A stretch of 8,182 nucleotides of DNA from CAYSLC01 sp964431545 (GTDB lineage Bacteria; Desulfobacterota; Desulfobacteria; Desulfobacterales; JAABSP01): the NCBI GenBank assembly GCA_964431545.1, contig CAYSLC010000227.1:1-8182 (forward strand), in the 5' to 3' direction. How positions within the stretch are numbered: the first letter of the stretch is position 1; each line of letters opens with the position of its first letter. This document shows, one piece after another, positions 1 through 6,355 of this stretch. A program made the translations under genes and the position numbers. Below the pieces are notes generated by a model that worked only from the letters and a program-made list of their open reading frames with translations, searched no databases and was not told the origin of the DNA.

Positions 1-62
1 CAAAGGCATCGTCCGGGCTTGGTTCTTTCTGATTCAGAAACGGGTAATGCTCCCGTCGATAC
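1..62. other. Downstream flank of the cyclase gene, no gene seen
   Basis: The 62 bases after the cyclase stop hold a short perfect dyad, TTTCTGATTCAGAAA (26-40). It has no T run next to it, so it is not a clear intrinsic terminator for the minus-strand operon. I see no coding signal here. Confidence 0.5.
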
Positions 63-2273
63 TTATTTAGTCGATAAGGTAATGGATCCGTCCCAATCCG
101 GAGGAAGATCGTCGGGATCGATGGACTCAATCCGCCCGATCATCTCCCCGGCGGCGGGGTCCTCCGGCTTCAGGGAGAGGGCCTCCCGGAAGCCCCGGAG
201 GGCGGCCTCGAAATTCCTGGCGAGGTACGCTTCGAAGGCCGAGGCGTAGGTTTCGAAATACCTCTCCCCGGACTGCTCCACCCCATCCCCCTCCCATCCA
301 TAGACCTCGTGGACCCGCACCGCCTCGGACTTCCCCTTCACCCGGACCACGTCCAGAACCCGGGTCCGGAACTTTCCGGGGGACAGGGACCGAAGGGTCG
401 CTTCGGAGATCATCAGCTCCGTGCCGTACCGTTTGTTGGCCCCCTCCAGCCGGGAGGCGAGGTTGACGGCATCGCCGGCCACGGTGTAGTCGAGCACCCG
501 GTCGGACCCCATGTTCCCCGCGATCACGCTTCCCGTGTTGATCCCCACCCGGCAATGGAGCGCCGGAAGGTTCCGGCCTGACCACTCGTCCCGGAGACGG
601 GCCATCCGTTCCTGGATGCGGAGGCCGGCCGCCACCGCCCGGTCGGCATGGTCCGGAAGGTCCAGGGGGAGGCCGAACTCGGCCAGGATGCCGTCCCCCT
701 GGTACTTGTCGATGATCCCGCCCTCCCCCAGGACGATCTCCGTCATCTCCGTGAAGCATTCGTTGAGGAGGGCCACCAGGACCTCGGGGTCGGTCCGTTC
801 CGAAATCGTGGTGAAGTCGGCCAGATCCGTGAACAGGATGGTGATCACCCGCGCCTCCCCGCTCAATTTGAGGGCCTCGGGCCGTGCCAGCAGCTCGTCC
901 ACCACCGCCGGCGCGACGTACCGGGCGAAGGCGTTCCGGATGAAGGCCCGCTCCCTCGCCCCGACGGTCTCCCGGACGATGACCAGGAGCAGGAAGAGGA
1001 GCAGGGCCGCCGAGCCGGCGGTGGCCAGGGGGAGGAGGTGTAACCGGACCATCTCGAACCCGGTCAGGGCGGTCAGGGCCACCGGGACCGCCACCCCGGC
1101 GGCGAGGAGGGGCCAGGAGGATCGGAACCCGGCCGCTGCCGTCAGGAGGACCCCGACGGCCCAGAGAAGGCCCAGGGTGCGCCCCATGGGCCAGTGGGCG
1201 GGGAAGGAATCGGTCAGCAGCCCGTTCAAGAGGGCCGCGTGGAGGGCCACCAGGGGGACGGCCCGTTGCAGGGGCGTGGCGCCCAGGTCCGCGGTCCCCG
1301 AGGCCACGTCGGCGATGAGGACGAAGTTCCCCTCGAAGAGGTCGAGGAGGTTCCCCCGGAGGGATTCGTCCCCGGCGGCATCCAGGAAGGTGTGGACCGC
1401 GACTTCGGGAAAGTCCTCCCCCATGCGGTCCGGAAAGGGGACACAGGACCGGCCCCGGCGGTCGATGGGAATGACGGCCTCCCGTTCCAGAGGTCCGTCC
1501 GGACTCGGGGGGACGGTGATCGCCTCCCCCCAGGCCACGGTGGCTTGATCCAGGGAGACTCCGGCCCAGTCGAGGAAGATGGAGAGGCCGAGAGTGGGCA
1601 GGTACCGTTGGTCCACCTTCACCACCATGGGAACGTGGCGGTAGACCCCGTCGGGGTCGGCGCGGACGCTGATGTCTCCGGACCCGAAGGCGGCGGCCGC
1701 GAAGGGGTCCCACTGGGTCAGGGCCCGGACGGCGTGAAAGGGCCTGGCCTCCCCCCGCTCCGCCGGCGAGCCCAGGTGGTCGGAACGAAGGCGGTCATGG
1801 GCCGGTCCCGGCCGCCAGCGGAACCGTACGGGCGTATCGGAGAGGGCGCAGCCCACGGGAAGGTAGACGGTGCCCAGGTCCCGGATCGACTCGGCAAAGG
1901 CGCGGTCCGAATCGGGCGTGCTGGGCCGGGCGAAGATGATGTCGTAGGCGACGGCCCGGGGGGAGAGGCGGGCCAGGCCCCGGTTGACCCGGGCCAGGTC
2001 GGCCCGGTCGAGGTAGTTCTTTCCGAAGTGGTCGTAGGTCTCGTCGGTGATGGTCAGGTAGACGATCCCCGGGCCGAAGGCCGGCTCGGGGCCGAGTCCC
2101 TTTGCCACTATCCGCCGCTGGAACCGGTCGAGAAGCTTGTGGTCCAGGGCGTGCCAGGGCCGCCCGGCGAACCAGAGGAGCAGGGAGGTCCCGGCCAGGA
2201 AGAGGGCCGAAGAGGCGGCGGCGATCCCGAGCCGGCGCTTGCCGTTACTCCCGCCCTTGAACCAGGAGGACAT
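63..2273 (-). CDS. CHASE2-domain transmembrane class III adenylate cyclase
   Basis: This is a membrane receptor cyclase of 736 residues, predicted to make cAMP in response to an extracytoplasmic signal. An N-terminal membrane segment (about 15-36) is followed by a CHASE2 sensor (about 40-360, with ITDETYDHFG and YDIIFARP motifs), three hydrophobic segments (about 365-383, 387-405, 412-433) and a class III cyclase domain (about 470-660). The catalytic set looks complete: metal-binding D483 (FTDLADFT) and D527 (DKYQGDG), base-selecting K523 and T597 (DYTVAGD), and transition-state N604 and R608 (VNLASRLE). The Lys/Thr pair is the one known from CyaC-like bacterial adenylate cyclases, so ATP is preferred to GTP by inference. 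A tail (about 670-715) resembles one TPR hairpin. The ATG lies inside the end of the preceding gene (29-nt overlap) with only a weak GGAA upstream, which suggests translational coupling. The stop is TAA at 63-65. The ligand cannot be read from the sequence. Confidence 0.95.
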   Translation of the reverse strand: MSSWFKGGSNGKRRLGIAAASSALFLAGTSLLLWFAGRPWHALDHKLLDRFQRRIVAKGLGPEPAFGPGIVYLTITDETYDHFGKNYLDRADLARVNRGLARLSPRAVAYDIIFARPSTPDSDRAFAESIRDLGTVYLPVGCALSDTPVRFRWRPGPAHDRLRSDHLGSPAERGEARPFHAVRALTQWDPFAAAAFGSGDISVRADPDGVYRHVPMVVKVDQRYLPTLGLSIFLDWAGVSLDQATVAWGEAITVPPSPDGPLEREAVIPIDRRGRSCVPFPDRMGEDFPEVAVHTFLDAAGDESLRGNLLDLFEGNFVLIADVASGTADLGATPLQRAVPLVALHAALLNGLLTDSFPAHWPMGRTLGLLWAVGVLLTAAAGFRSSWPLLAAGVAVPVALTALTGFEMVRLHLLPLATAGSAALLLFLLLVIVRETVGARERAFIRNAFARYVAPAVVDELLARPEALKLSGEARVITILFTDLADFTTISERTDPEVLVALLNECFTEMTEIVLGEGGIIDKYQGDGILAEFGLPLDLPDHADRAVAAGLRIQERMARLRDEWSGRNLPALHCRVGINTGSVIAGNMGSDRVLDYTVAGDAVNLASRLEGANKRYGTELMISEATLRSLSPGKFRTRVLDVVRVKGKSEAVRVHEVYGWEGDGVEQSGERYFETYASAFEAYLARNFEAALRGFREALSLKPEDPAAGEMIGRIESIDPDDLPPDWDGSITLSTK

Positions 2274-2874
2274 GTTTCCGGACCAGGAGCCCCCTGCCCG
2301 AAAAGATGGGGAGCGCTTCGAGGTACCGCTCGGGGCTCTCCGCGTTGACGCCGCCCCGGACGTTGCCGGCGATCTCCACGGGGGGGTCCGTCGGCCGGGT
2401 GAGGTCGATCCGGCTCTTTTCCACCAGCGATTCTTCCAGGGAGGCCCATTGGTCGGGGTCGATCCCGCCGTCGGCCAGGGCCGAGAGGCGGTCCATCTCC
2501 TCGGGGCTGCAGATCACGGTGAACCGTTCCCGGGGGCTGATCCCGTCGATCTTGTAGAACGACTGGGACGACGGGAGGAACAGGGCGTCCTCCGCCACCC
2601 ACTGGCCGGTCTTGTTGAGAAGGGTGGCCGACTTCTCGTCCGCGTGGACCACATAGACGTGGGCGCCCTCCAGGGGCTGGACGTGAATCCGGACCAAGGC
2701 GCCGGGGCGCACCCGCTCCTTTGCGGCGGCCTGGATCACGCGGTCCCCGTCCTCAATCCGGAGGCCGATTCTGGCCCGGACCCGATCCTCCCCGGCCATG
2801 GCGGCAGCGGCGAAGGCCAGGGCCGTCATCAGGGCCAGGCCCACGGCCCGGCGTTGTTTGCGCGCGATGTTCAT
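2245..2874 (-). CDS. Exported DUF4384-like protein
   Basis: This 209-residue protein has a typical signal peptide: basic start (ARKQRR), alanine/leucine-rich core and probable cleavage after AMA at residue 27. The mature part, including the HVYVVHADEKSATLLNK stretch (about 72-88) and the following IDGISPRERFTVICSPE stretch (about 109-125), resembles DUF4384. That family is found in periplasmic or surface proteins and often sits near CHASE2, CHAT and TPS genes; its biochemical role is not known to me. The C-terminal third (about 140-209) is not recognised. AAAGGAG lies 8 nt before the ATG and fixes the start. The gene begins 18 nt after the IalB-like gene and its end overlaps the cyclase start by 29 nt, so the three genes are probably co-transcribed. 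The family call rests on pattern memory of a weakly conserved domain; the CDS itself is secure. Confidence 0.8.
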   Translation of the reverse strand: MNIARKQRRAVGLALMTALAFAAAAMAGEDRVRARIGLRIEDGDRVIQAAAKERVRPGALVRIHVQPLEGAHVYVVHADEKSATLLNKTGQWVAEDALFLPSSQSFYKIDGISPRERFTVICSPEEMDRLSALADGGIDPDQWASLEESLVEKSRIDLTRPTDPPVEIAGNVRGGVNAESPERYLEALPIFSGRGLLVRKHVLLVQGRE

Positions 2875-2882
2875 CCGTCGGA

Positions 2883-2889
2883 CTCCTTT
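2883..2889 (-). promoter_or_regulatory. Shine-Dalgarno site of the DUF4384-like gene
   Basis: On the minus strand this reads AAAGGAG, 8 nt before the ATG at 2872-2874. It lies within the 18-nt gap after the TAA of the upstream gene, which supports both the start choice and co-translation from one mRNA. Confidence 0.8.
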
Positions 2890-2892
2890 GTT

Positions 2893-3369
2893 TTACGGCT
2901 TGGTCGCCGTCTTGCGCTCCAAAGCCGAAAGGCCGGCCTTGATCCCCATGAGGGAGACTGGAACCCCCAGCCGCTGGCCGTTTAAGAGCTGAAACGTCAC
3001 CCGGGCCTCGTTTCCCGCCTCGAGAATCTTCCTCAGTTCGGGCTTGAGGGGCAACAGGGCGATGCACCCGGCCGAACGGCAGTGGTGGAGAGGGATCCCC
3101 ACGGGGTCGGCTTCGTCCACCTGGAGCACCAGCCCATGCCGGAGCAGCACCCCCAGCGGAACCCGCAGGGCCACCCACAGGGGATCGATCCCCTGGGCGT
3201 TGCCCCCCACCACTTCCAGGGGCTGGATCGCCATGTGGACCAGCGGCGCCTCCTCCCCGCCCTCGATGTAGACCCGCTGCTCCAGCACCCAGGACGACGA
3301 TTCCACCGCGGGTCGGAGGGCCCAGTCCTGGTAGACGGCCTCGGTTTCCTCGGCGTTGGCGTATTGGAG
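2893..3369 (-). CDS. IalB-family (invasion-associated locus B) protein, 5' part lost in the assembly gap
   Basis: The last 158 codons of a gene are visible; the start and any signal peptide are missing in the N run. The fragment has the features I associate with the IalB family: a YQDWALR start-of-domain motif (fragment residues 13-19), VALRVPLGVLLRHGL (about 66-80), a VDEADP turn, the paired cysteines in HHCRSAGC (C97 and C102), and the closing GVPVSL strand (about 135-140). IalB-type proteins are periplasmic or outer-membrane-associated and are named after a Bartonella factor, but most family members have no proven role in invasion. The positions where I expect a first cysteine pair carry P20 and W27 here. 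TAA at 2893-2895 is followed 18 nt later by the DUF4384-like gene. The apparent open frame joining this fragment to the DUF433 gene through the Ns is meaningless because the gap length is arbitrary. Confidence 0.85.
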   Translation of the reverse strand, partial: LQYANAEETEAVYQDWALRPAVESSSWVLEQRVYIEGGEEAPLVHMAIQPLEVVGGNAQGIDPLWVALRVPLGVLLRHGLVLQVDEADPVGIPLHHCRSAGCIALLPLKPELRKILEAGNEARVTFQLLNGQRLGVPVSLMGIKAGLSALERKTATKP

Positions 3370-3469
3370 NNNNNNNNNNNNNNNNNNNNNNNNNNNNNNN
3401 NNNNNNNNNNNNNNNNNNNNNNNNNNNNNNNNNNNNNNNNNNNNNNNNNNNNNNNNNNNNNNNNNNNNN
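3370..3469. other. Assembly gap of 100 Ns
   Basis: There are exactly 100 undetermined bases, a customary scaffold placeholder of unknown true length. The gap cuts off the 3' end of the DUF433 gene on one side and the 5' end of the IalB-like gene on the other. At minimum the missing DNA should hold the DUF433 C-terminus and the IalB start with its export signal; a toxin partner gene or more could be absent too. Similar base composition of the flanking operon blocks and their functional fit support the join, but do not prove it. Confidence 0.95.
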
Positions 3470-3720
3470 TCGGTGGCGTCGGCGAGATCCTTTTCTATTT
3501 CTTCCTGATGGTCGAAGTAATAGGTCAGGGCCGCATGAACCTGGGCCGGGGTCAGATGGGTCAGGCTGTTCAGAATATCATCGACGCTCATGCCCATCCG
3601 ATGATACCCGGCAATGCATCGGACCGTGATCCGGGTTCCTTCGATAAGCGGAGCGCCGCCGGAAATTTTTGGATTGTTTCCGATATATGGGTAAGTTGGA
3701 TGCTTGACGGCTACGCTCAT
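3470..3720 (-). CDS. DUF433 antitoxin-like protein, C-terminus lost in the assembly gap
   Basis: The first 83 codons match the DUF433 pattern well: NNPKISGGAPLIEGTRITV (about 15-33), GYHRMGMSVDDIL (about 38-50), and LTPAQVHAALTYYFDHQEEIE (about 56-76 taken as LTPAQVHAAL then YYFDHQ). DUF433 proteins are small helix-turn-helix-like proteins, commonly the antitoxin half of a toxin-antitoxin pair with a PIN-like DUF5615 toxin gene directly downstream. Here the downstream side is the N gap, so a partner cannot be seen. The start is the ATG at 3718-3720, with GGAGA 8 nt upstream; frames running further upstream pass through the inverted repeat and lack a ribosome site. Base composition is visibly lower in GC than in the flanking genes, suggesting acquisition by transfer. 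It is the only gene here with no evident envelope role. Confidence 0.85.
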
Positions 3721-3727
3721 GGGAGAA

Positions 3728-3732
3728 TCTCC
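3728..3732 (-). promoter_or_regulatory. Shine-Dalgarno site of the DUF433 gene
   Basis: The minus strand reads GGAGA, 8 nt before the ATG at 3718-3720. This decides between this ATG and the in-frame ATG at 3742-3744, which would add eight residues and has no comparable site. Confidence 0.6.
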
Positions 3733-3807
3733 TGGCGGTACCATATGTCTTTCAGAATCGTTTTCTATCGTGACAATGGACGCAGCGCAATCGATAATAC
3801 CCCAAAC

Positions 3808-3879
3808 TGGAGTCCGAAAATTCTGTTTTTCGGACGACTGCCCCGGACCCCATTGCGAAAAAGGAATTTTCGCACTCCA
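3808..3879. repeat. Nested inverted repeat (about 27-nt arms, 72 nt overall)
   Basis: The outer arms are TGGAGTCCGAAAATTC (3808-3823) and GAATTTTCGCACTCCA (3864-3879), complementary at 15 of 16 positions. The match continues inward through TTTTTCG (3826-3832) against CGAAAAA (3856-3862), with a 17-nt spacer. Each half is also a hairpin by itself: GTCCGAAAA/TTTTCGGAC (3812-3820 with 3827-3835, 9 bp, 6-nt loop) and TGCGAAAA/TTTTCGCA (3854-3861 with 3867-3874, 8 bp, 5-nt loop). The RNA or DNA can therefore fold either as two small hairpins or as one long one. It could be a REP-like or MITE-like dispersed element or a structured RNA element. It lies 57 nt past the CHAT stop. Confidence 0.85.
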
Positions 3880-3936
3880 CAAATCACGGGCTGATCATCC
3901 TTCTTCACCGGTGCAGGGTGGCGCCCATTTGTTCGA

Positions 3937-6321
3937 CTATAACCAATTTCCCACCAGAATGAAAGGCGACCAGTAGAAGGGATGGCGGAAGCGGTCCTGT
4001 TTCATGAGATCCATCTGGGCCTGTCGCAGGGCCTCGGCTTTGGTCGCTCTCTCGGCCTCCAGGTGGCCGTAGAAGCCGGGCAGGAGTTCCTGGGCCGCGT
4101 CGTCCGAGACCGGCCAGAGGGAGCCGAGGGCGCTGCGGGCACCGGATTTGAGCACGACACCGGAGATCCCCAAGGGAGACCGGTCATCCCCCTCGGCGGT
4201 CTGGCAGGCGCTCAGAGTGATCAGCTCCACGGGCCGGGCCGCCAGTTGTTTCGGCCGGATCAGGGCGCCCAGGGCGTCCATGTCGAGGCGCTTGTCGTAG
4301 GTCATGATGAAGTTCTGTTCCGGGGCTCCGCCGAAGAAGCCGTGGGAGGCGATGTGGACCACCCGGTAGTCATGTCCCTGAAGCTCCATGGAGAAGTGTT
4401 CCCGCTGGAAGGCTTCATTGAAAAGCACTGTGCCAGGAAGCTGCCGGGAGAGCCGCTCGATCTCCTTCTCCACCCCGGGCAGGGCGAGGGCACGTTTGAA
4501 TTGTTCCATATCTTCGGGGGCGCCGGACGACCCATCGACCGGCGTCTCTGGGGAGGCCAAATGTGCCGTCTCCACCGTGATCCCACGCACCCCTCGATTC
4601 GGTTTTCTGGCCGAGGCGAAACGCAAAGCATGCCAAAAATTTCGTGGAAGATCGTAGATTACCGGCCCCGGCTCGCTCATGCCCGCCATCAGGGAGACCA
4701 TCCGACCTCTGACCAGGGGGGCGGGGTCGAGGAGGGTCAGGCCCGGGACCGTCACCACGGAATACCGCTCCACCAGGAACCGTTCCCCGTCCCACAGGGC
4801 CGCCAGGGGGAGCAGGCGGAGGACCCCGTCCGGCACGTAGACCAGGGTGGTGATCCCGCCCGCGTCGAGGAGCGGCACCACGGGTCGGACCAGCCATCGG
4901 AAGACCTCCGACCCCGGGCCCTCGAAGGGGCTGCCGTCCCGGAGCCGGCGGACGAGGCGGGTCACGGCCGCCTCCATGGTCCCGCGCGCCACCGGCGCGG
5001 TCCGTCGCTCCAGGCGTCCGCCCATGTCAACCAGCAGCTCCAGCCGGTCCGGCAGGATGATGGGGTAGAGGACGGCGGTGTCCGAGGACAGTGATTCGAT
5101 CCCCTGGCTCAGGGCCGCGATGCAGGGATCCCGGAAGTAGTCGGTGAGTTCGGAGCGCTTGATCCGCTCCACCACCCGGCGGGCCTCCCGGAGCAGGGCC
5201 TGGCGCCCGGACCCCTCCGGCGCCTCGGCGGACCGGGCCAGGAGCATGTCGGCCAGGCCCAGGTAGATGGGGGCCAGGGTTTCCCGGAAGGAGGAGCGGC
5301 CGTCCTGGTACTCGATGGGGATGTCCATCCGGATGGTCTCGATGTGGTGGATGGCCCGCCGGTAGGCGGCCATGGCGTCGTCCAGGTTCCCCTTGATCCG
5401 CTGGAGCCGCCCGAGCTGCCACTCCCATCCGATGAGCAGGTCGTGGGCCCGGAGGGACTGGGCCGTCTCCAGGGCGCGCCAGGTGAGGGAGAGGGCGGGA
5501 TCCGTGTTGCCGTGGGCCTCGTGGAGGGCCCCGAGCCTTCCGGCCGCTTCGGATAACCGGCGGGTCGCCCCCAGCTCCTCGGCCGTGGCCAGGGCCTCGG
5601 TCAGGGCCCTGTGGGCGAGGGCCGTGGTCCCTTCCGCCGATCCCCGCTTCACGGCTTCGGCGGCGATCCGCAGGAGAAGGTCGGTCCGCTCCAGGGGATC
5701 GTCGACCCGGTCGGCGGCCTGCCGGGCTTTCACAAGCTGGTCCACGGCCCGGCGATCGTCGGTGAGCACACGGGAGAGGTTGGACCGCACCCCCGCCTCC
5801 AGGGCCGGATCATCGGTCCGTGCCAGATGGTCCAGGGCCCTTTCGTAGAGGGGGTACGCCTCCTCGGGTCGGTCCTGGTTGAAGAGGACGGTCCCCAGGC
5901 GGTTGGCGCAGGAGGCGGCCAGGTCCGATCGGTCGATGGCCTCGGCGCCCTCCAATGCGGAACGGAGCAGCGGCTCCGCCAGGTCGGGCTTCCCTTGGAG
6001 GAAATGGACATACCCCAGCCCATGGGCCGCCACGGCCGTCAAGAGGGGATCGCCGGCCGCCGTGGCGCCCTCGTGGGCGGCCTGGAGGTCCGCCAGGGCC
6101 GCGTCGGTATGGCCTAAAGTCCGGTAGGTCTCCCCCCGCCGGATCAGGAGCCGGATCCGGTCCAGTCCCTCGGCGTCGGCCAGTTGGCCGGTCCAGTCTC
6201 CGATGGCGGTCACGGGGTCGGGGGCGGATGGGGCTGTCCGGCCCGGGTCCGGCGATGAAAAAAGGAAGAGGAGGGCGACGGTCCCCCAGATCAGGGGGCG
6301 GCCCCGGCGGATGGTTTCCAT
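3937..6321 (-). CDS. Exported TPR-CHAT caspase-like protease
   Basis: This 794-residue protein starts with a signal peptide or membrane anchor (basic METIRRGR, hydrophobic core about 11-22, possible cleavage near TA at 29-30), so it probably acts in the periplasm or at the envelope. Residues about 52-330 form TPR-type helical repeats (for example RRGETYRTLGHTDAALADLQ and GLGYVHFLQGKPDLAEPLL). A C-terminal CHAT domain follows (about 410-794). The clan CD catalytic pair is present: H660 in HIASHGFF and C706 in LSACQTAEG, with the late motifs GARSALGSLWPVSD and the terminal WSPFILVGNW. CHAT enzymes are separase/caspase-like proteases; substrates are usually set by the genomic partner. It starts 34 nt after the TpsB gene with AAGGAGG 5 nt before the ATG, so it is likely co-expressed with the TPS transporter. 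Residues about 550-612 form an unusual insertion. TAG stop at 3937-3939. Confidence 0.93.
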   Translation of the reverse strand: METIRRGRPLIWGTVALLFLFSSPDPGRTAPSAPDPVTAIGDWTGQLADAEGLDRIRLLIRRGETYRTLGHTDAALADLQAAHEGATAAGDPLLTAVAAHGLGYVHFLQGKPDLAEPLLRSALEGAEAIDRSDLAASCANRLGTVLFNQDRPEEAYPLYERALDHLARTDDPALEAGVRSNLSRVLTDDRRAVDQLVKARQAADRVDDPLERTDLLLRIAAEAVKRGSAEGTTALAHRALTEALATAEELGATRRLSEAAGRLGALHEAHGNTDPALSLTWRALETAQSLRAHDLLIGWEWQLGRLQRIKGNLDDAMAAYRRAIHHIETIRMDIPIEYQDGRSSFRETLAPIYLGLADMLLARSAEAPEGSGRQALLREARRVVERIKRSELTDYFRDPCIAALSQGIESLSSDTAVLYPIILPDRLELLVDMGGRLERRTAPVARGTMEAAVTRLVRRLRDGSPFEGPGSEVFRWLVRPVVPLLDAGGITTLVYVPDGVLRLLPLAALWDGERFLVERYSVVTVPGLTLLDPAPLVRGRMVSLMAGMSEPGPVIYDLPRNFWHALRFASARKPNRGVRGITVETAHLASPETPVDGSSGAPEDMEQFKRALALPGVEKEIERLSRQLPGTVLFNEAFQREHFSMELQGHDYRVVHIASHGFFGGAPEQNFIMTYDKRLDMDALGALIRPKQLAARPVELITLSACQTAEGDDRSPLGISGVVLKSGARSALGSLWPVSDDAAQELLPGFYGHLEAERATKAEALRQAQMDLMKQDRFRHPFYWSPFILVGNWL

Positions 6322-6326
6322 GGAAT

Positions 6327-6333
6327 CCTCCTT
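6327..6333 (-). promoter_or_regulatory. Shine-Dalgarno site of the CHAT gene
   Basis: The minus strand reads AAGGAGG, a full consensus, 5 nt before the ATG at 6319-6321 and within the 34-nt gap after the TpsB gene. It fixes the CHAT start that includes the export signal. Confidence 0.85.
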
Positions 6334-6355
6334 GTCTGTTGTTTCGATCCCCCTG

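Larger units (their letters stand above)
3721..3936. other. AT-richer intergenic region between CHAT gene and DUF433 gene
   Basis: This 216-nt stretch has no credible gene on either strand. It contains the inverted repeat at 3808-3879. On the minus strand it also has a TATTAT hexamer (3794-3799) that could be a -10 element for the DUF433 gene, but I see no convincing -35 box at the right distance. There is no stem followed by a T run, so no intrinsic terminator for the CHAT gene is evident. It is the longest non-coding stretch in the window and differs in composition from the operon blocks. Confidence 0.7.

Noticed and set aside
26..40. Short dyad TTTCTGATTCAGAAA as terminator of the cyclase operon
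   Set aside because: The stem is short and AT-rich, with no adjacent T run; a dyad of this size can arise by chance.
127..1713. Minus-strand open frame of 528 codons inside the cyclase gene
   Set aside because: It is the alternative frame of the cyclase coding sequence, with a Gly/Pro/Arg-rich translation and no domain. The frame at 6291-7547 within the TpsB gene is rejected for the same reason.
1194..2348. Long plus-strand open frame of 384 codons opposite the cyclase gene
   Set aside because: It is the antisense shadow of a high-GC gene: low-complexity Gly/Pro/Val/Arg-rich translation, no recognisable domain, no ribosome site, and it lies opposite a gene with full catalytic motifs. The same reasoning removes the frames at 511-1548, 3982-5094 and 6851-7789 on the plus strand.
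3808..3879. Intrinsic terminator of the CHAT transcript
   Set aside because: The stems are strong, but neither strand has a T run directly after a stem. It is kept as a structured repeat.
3721..3882. Upstream extension of the DUF433 gene to an ATG at 3880-3882
   Set aside because: The added 54 codons would translate the inverted repeat, have no match to the family, and have no ribosome site; the ATG at 3718-3720 has one and matches the usual DUF433 start.
3082..3894. Plus-strand open frame across the N gap
   Set aside because: It runs through placeholder Ns and opposite two recognised gene fragments, so its continuity is artificial.
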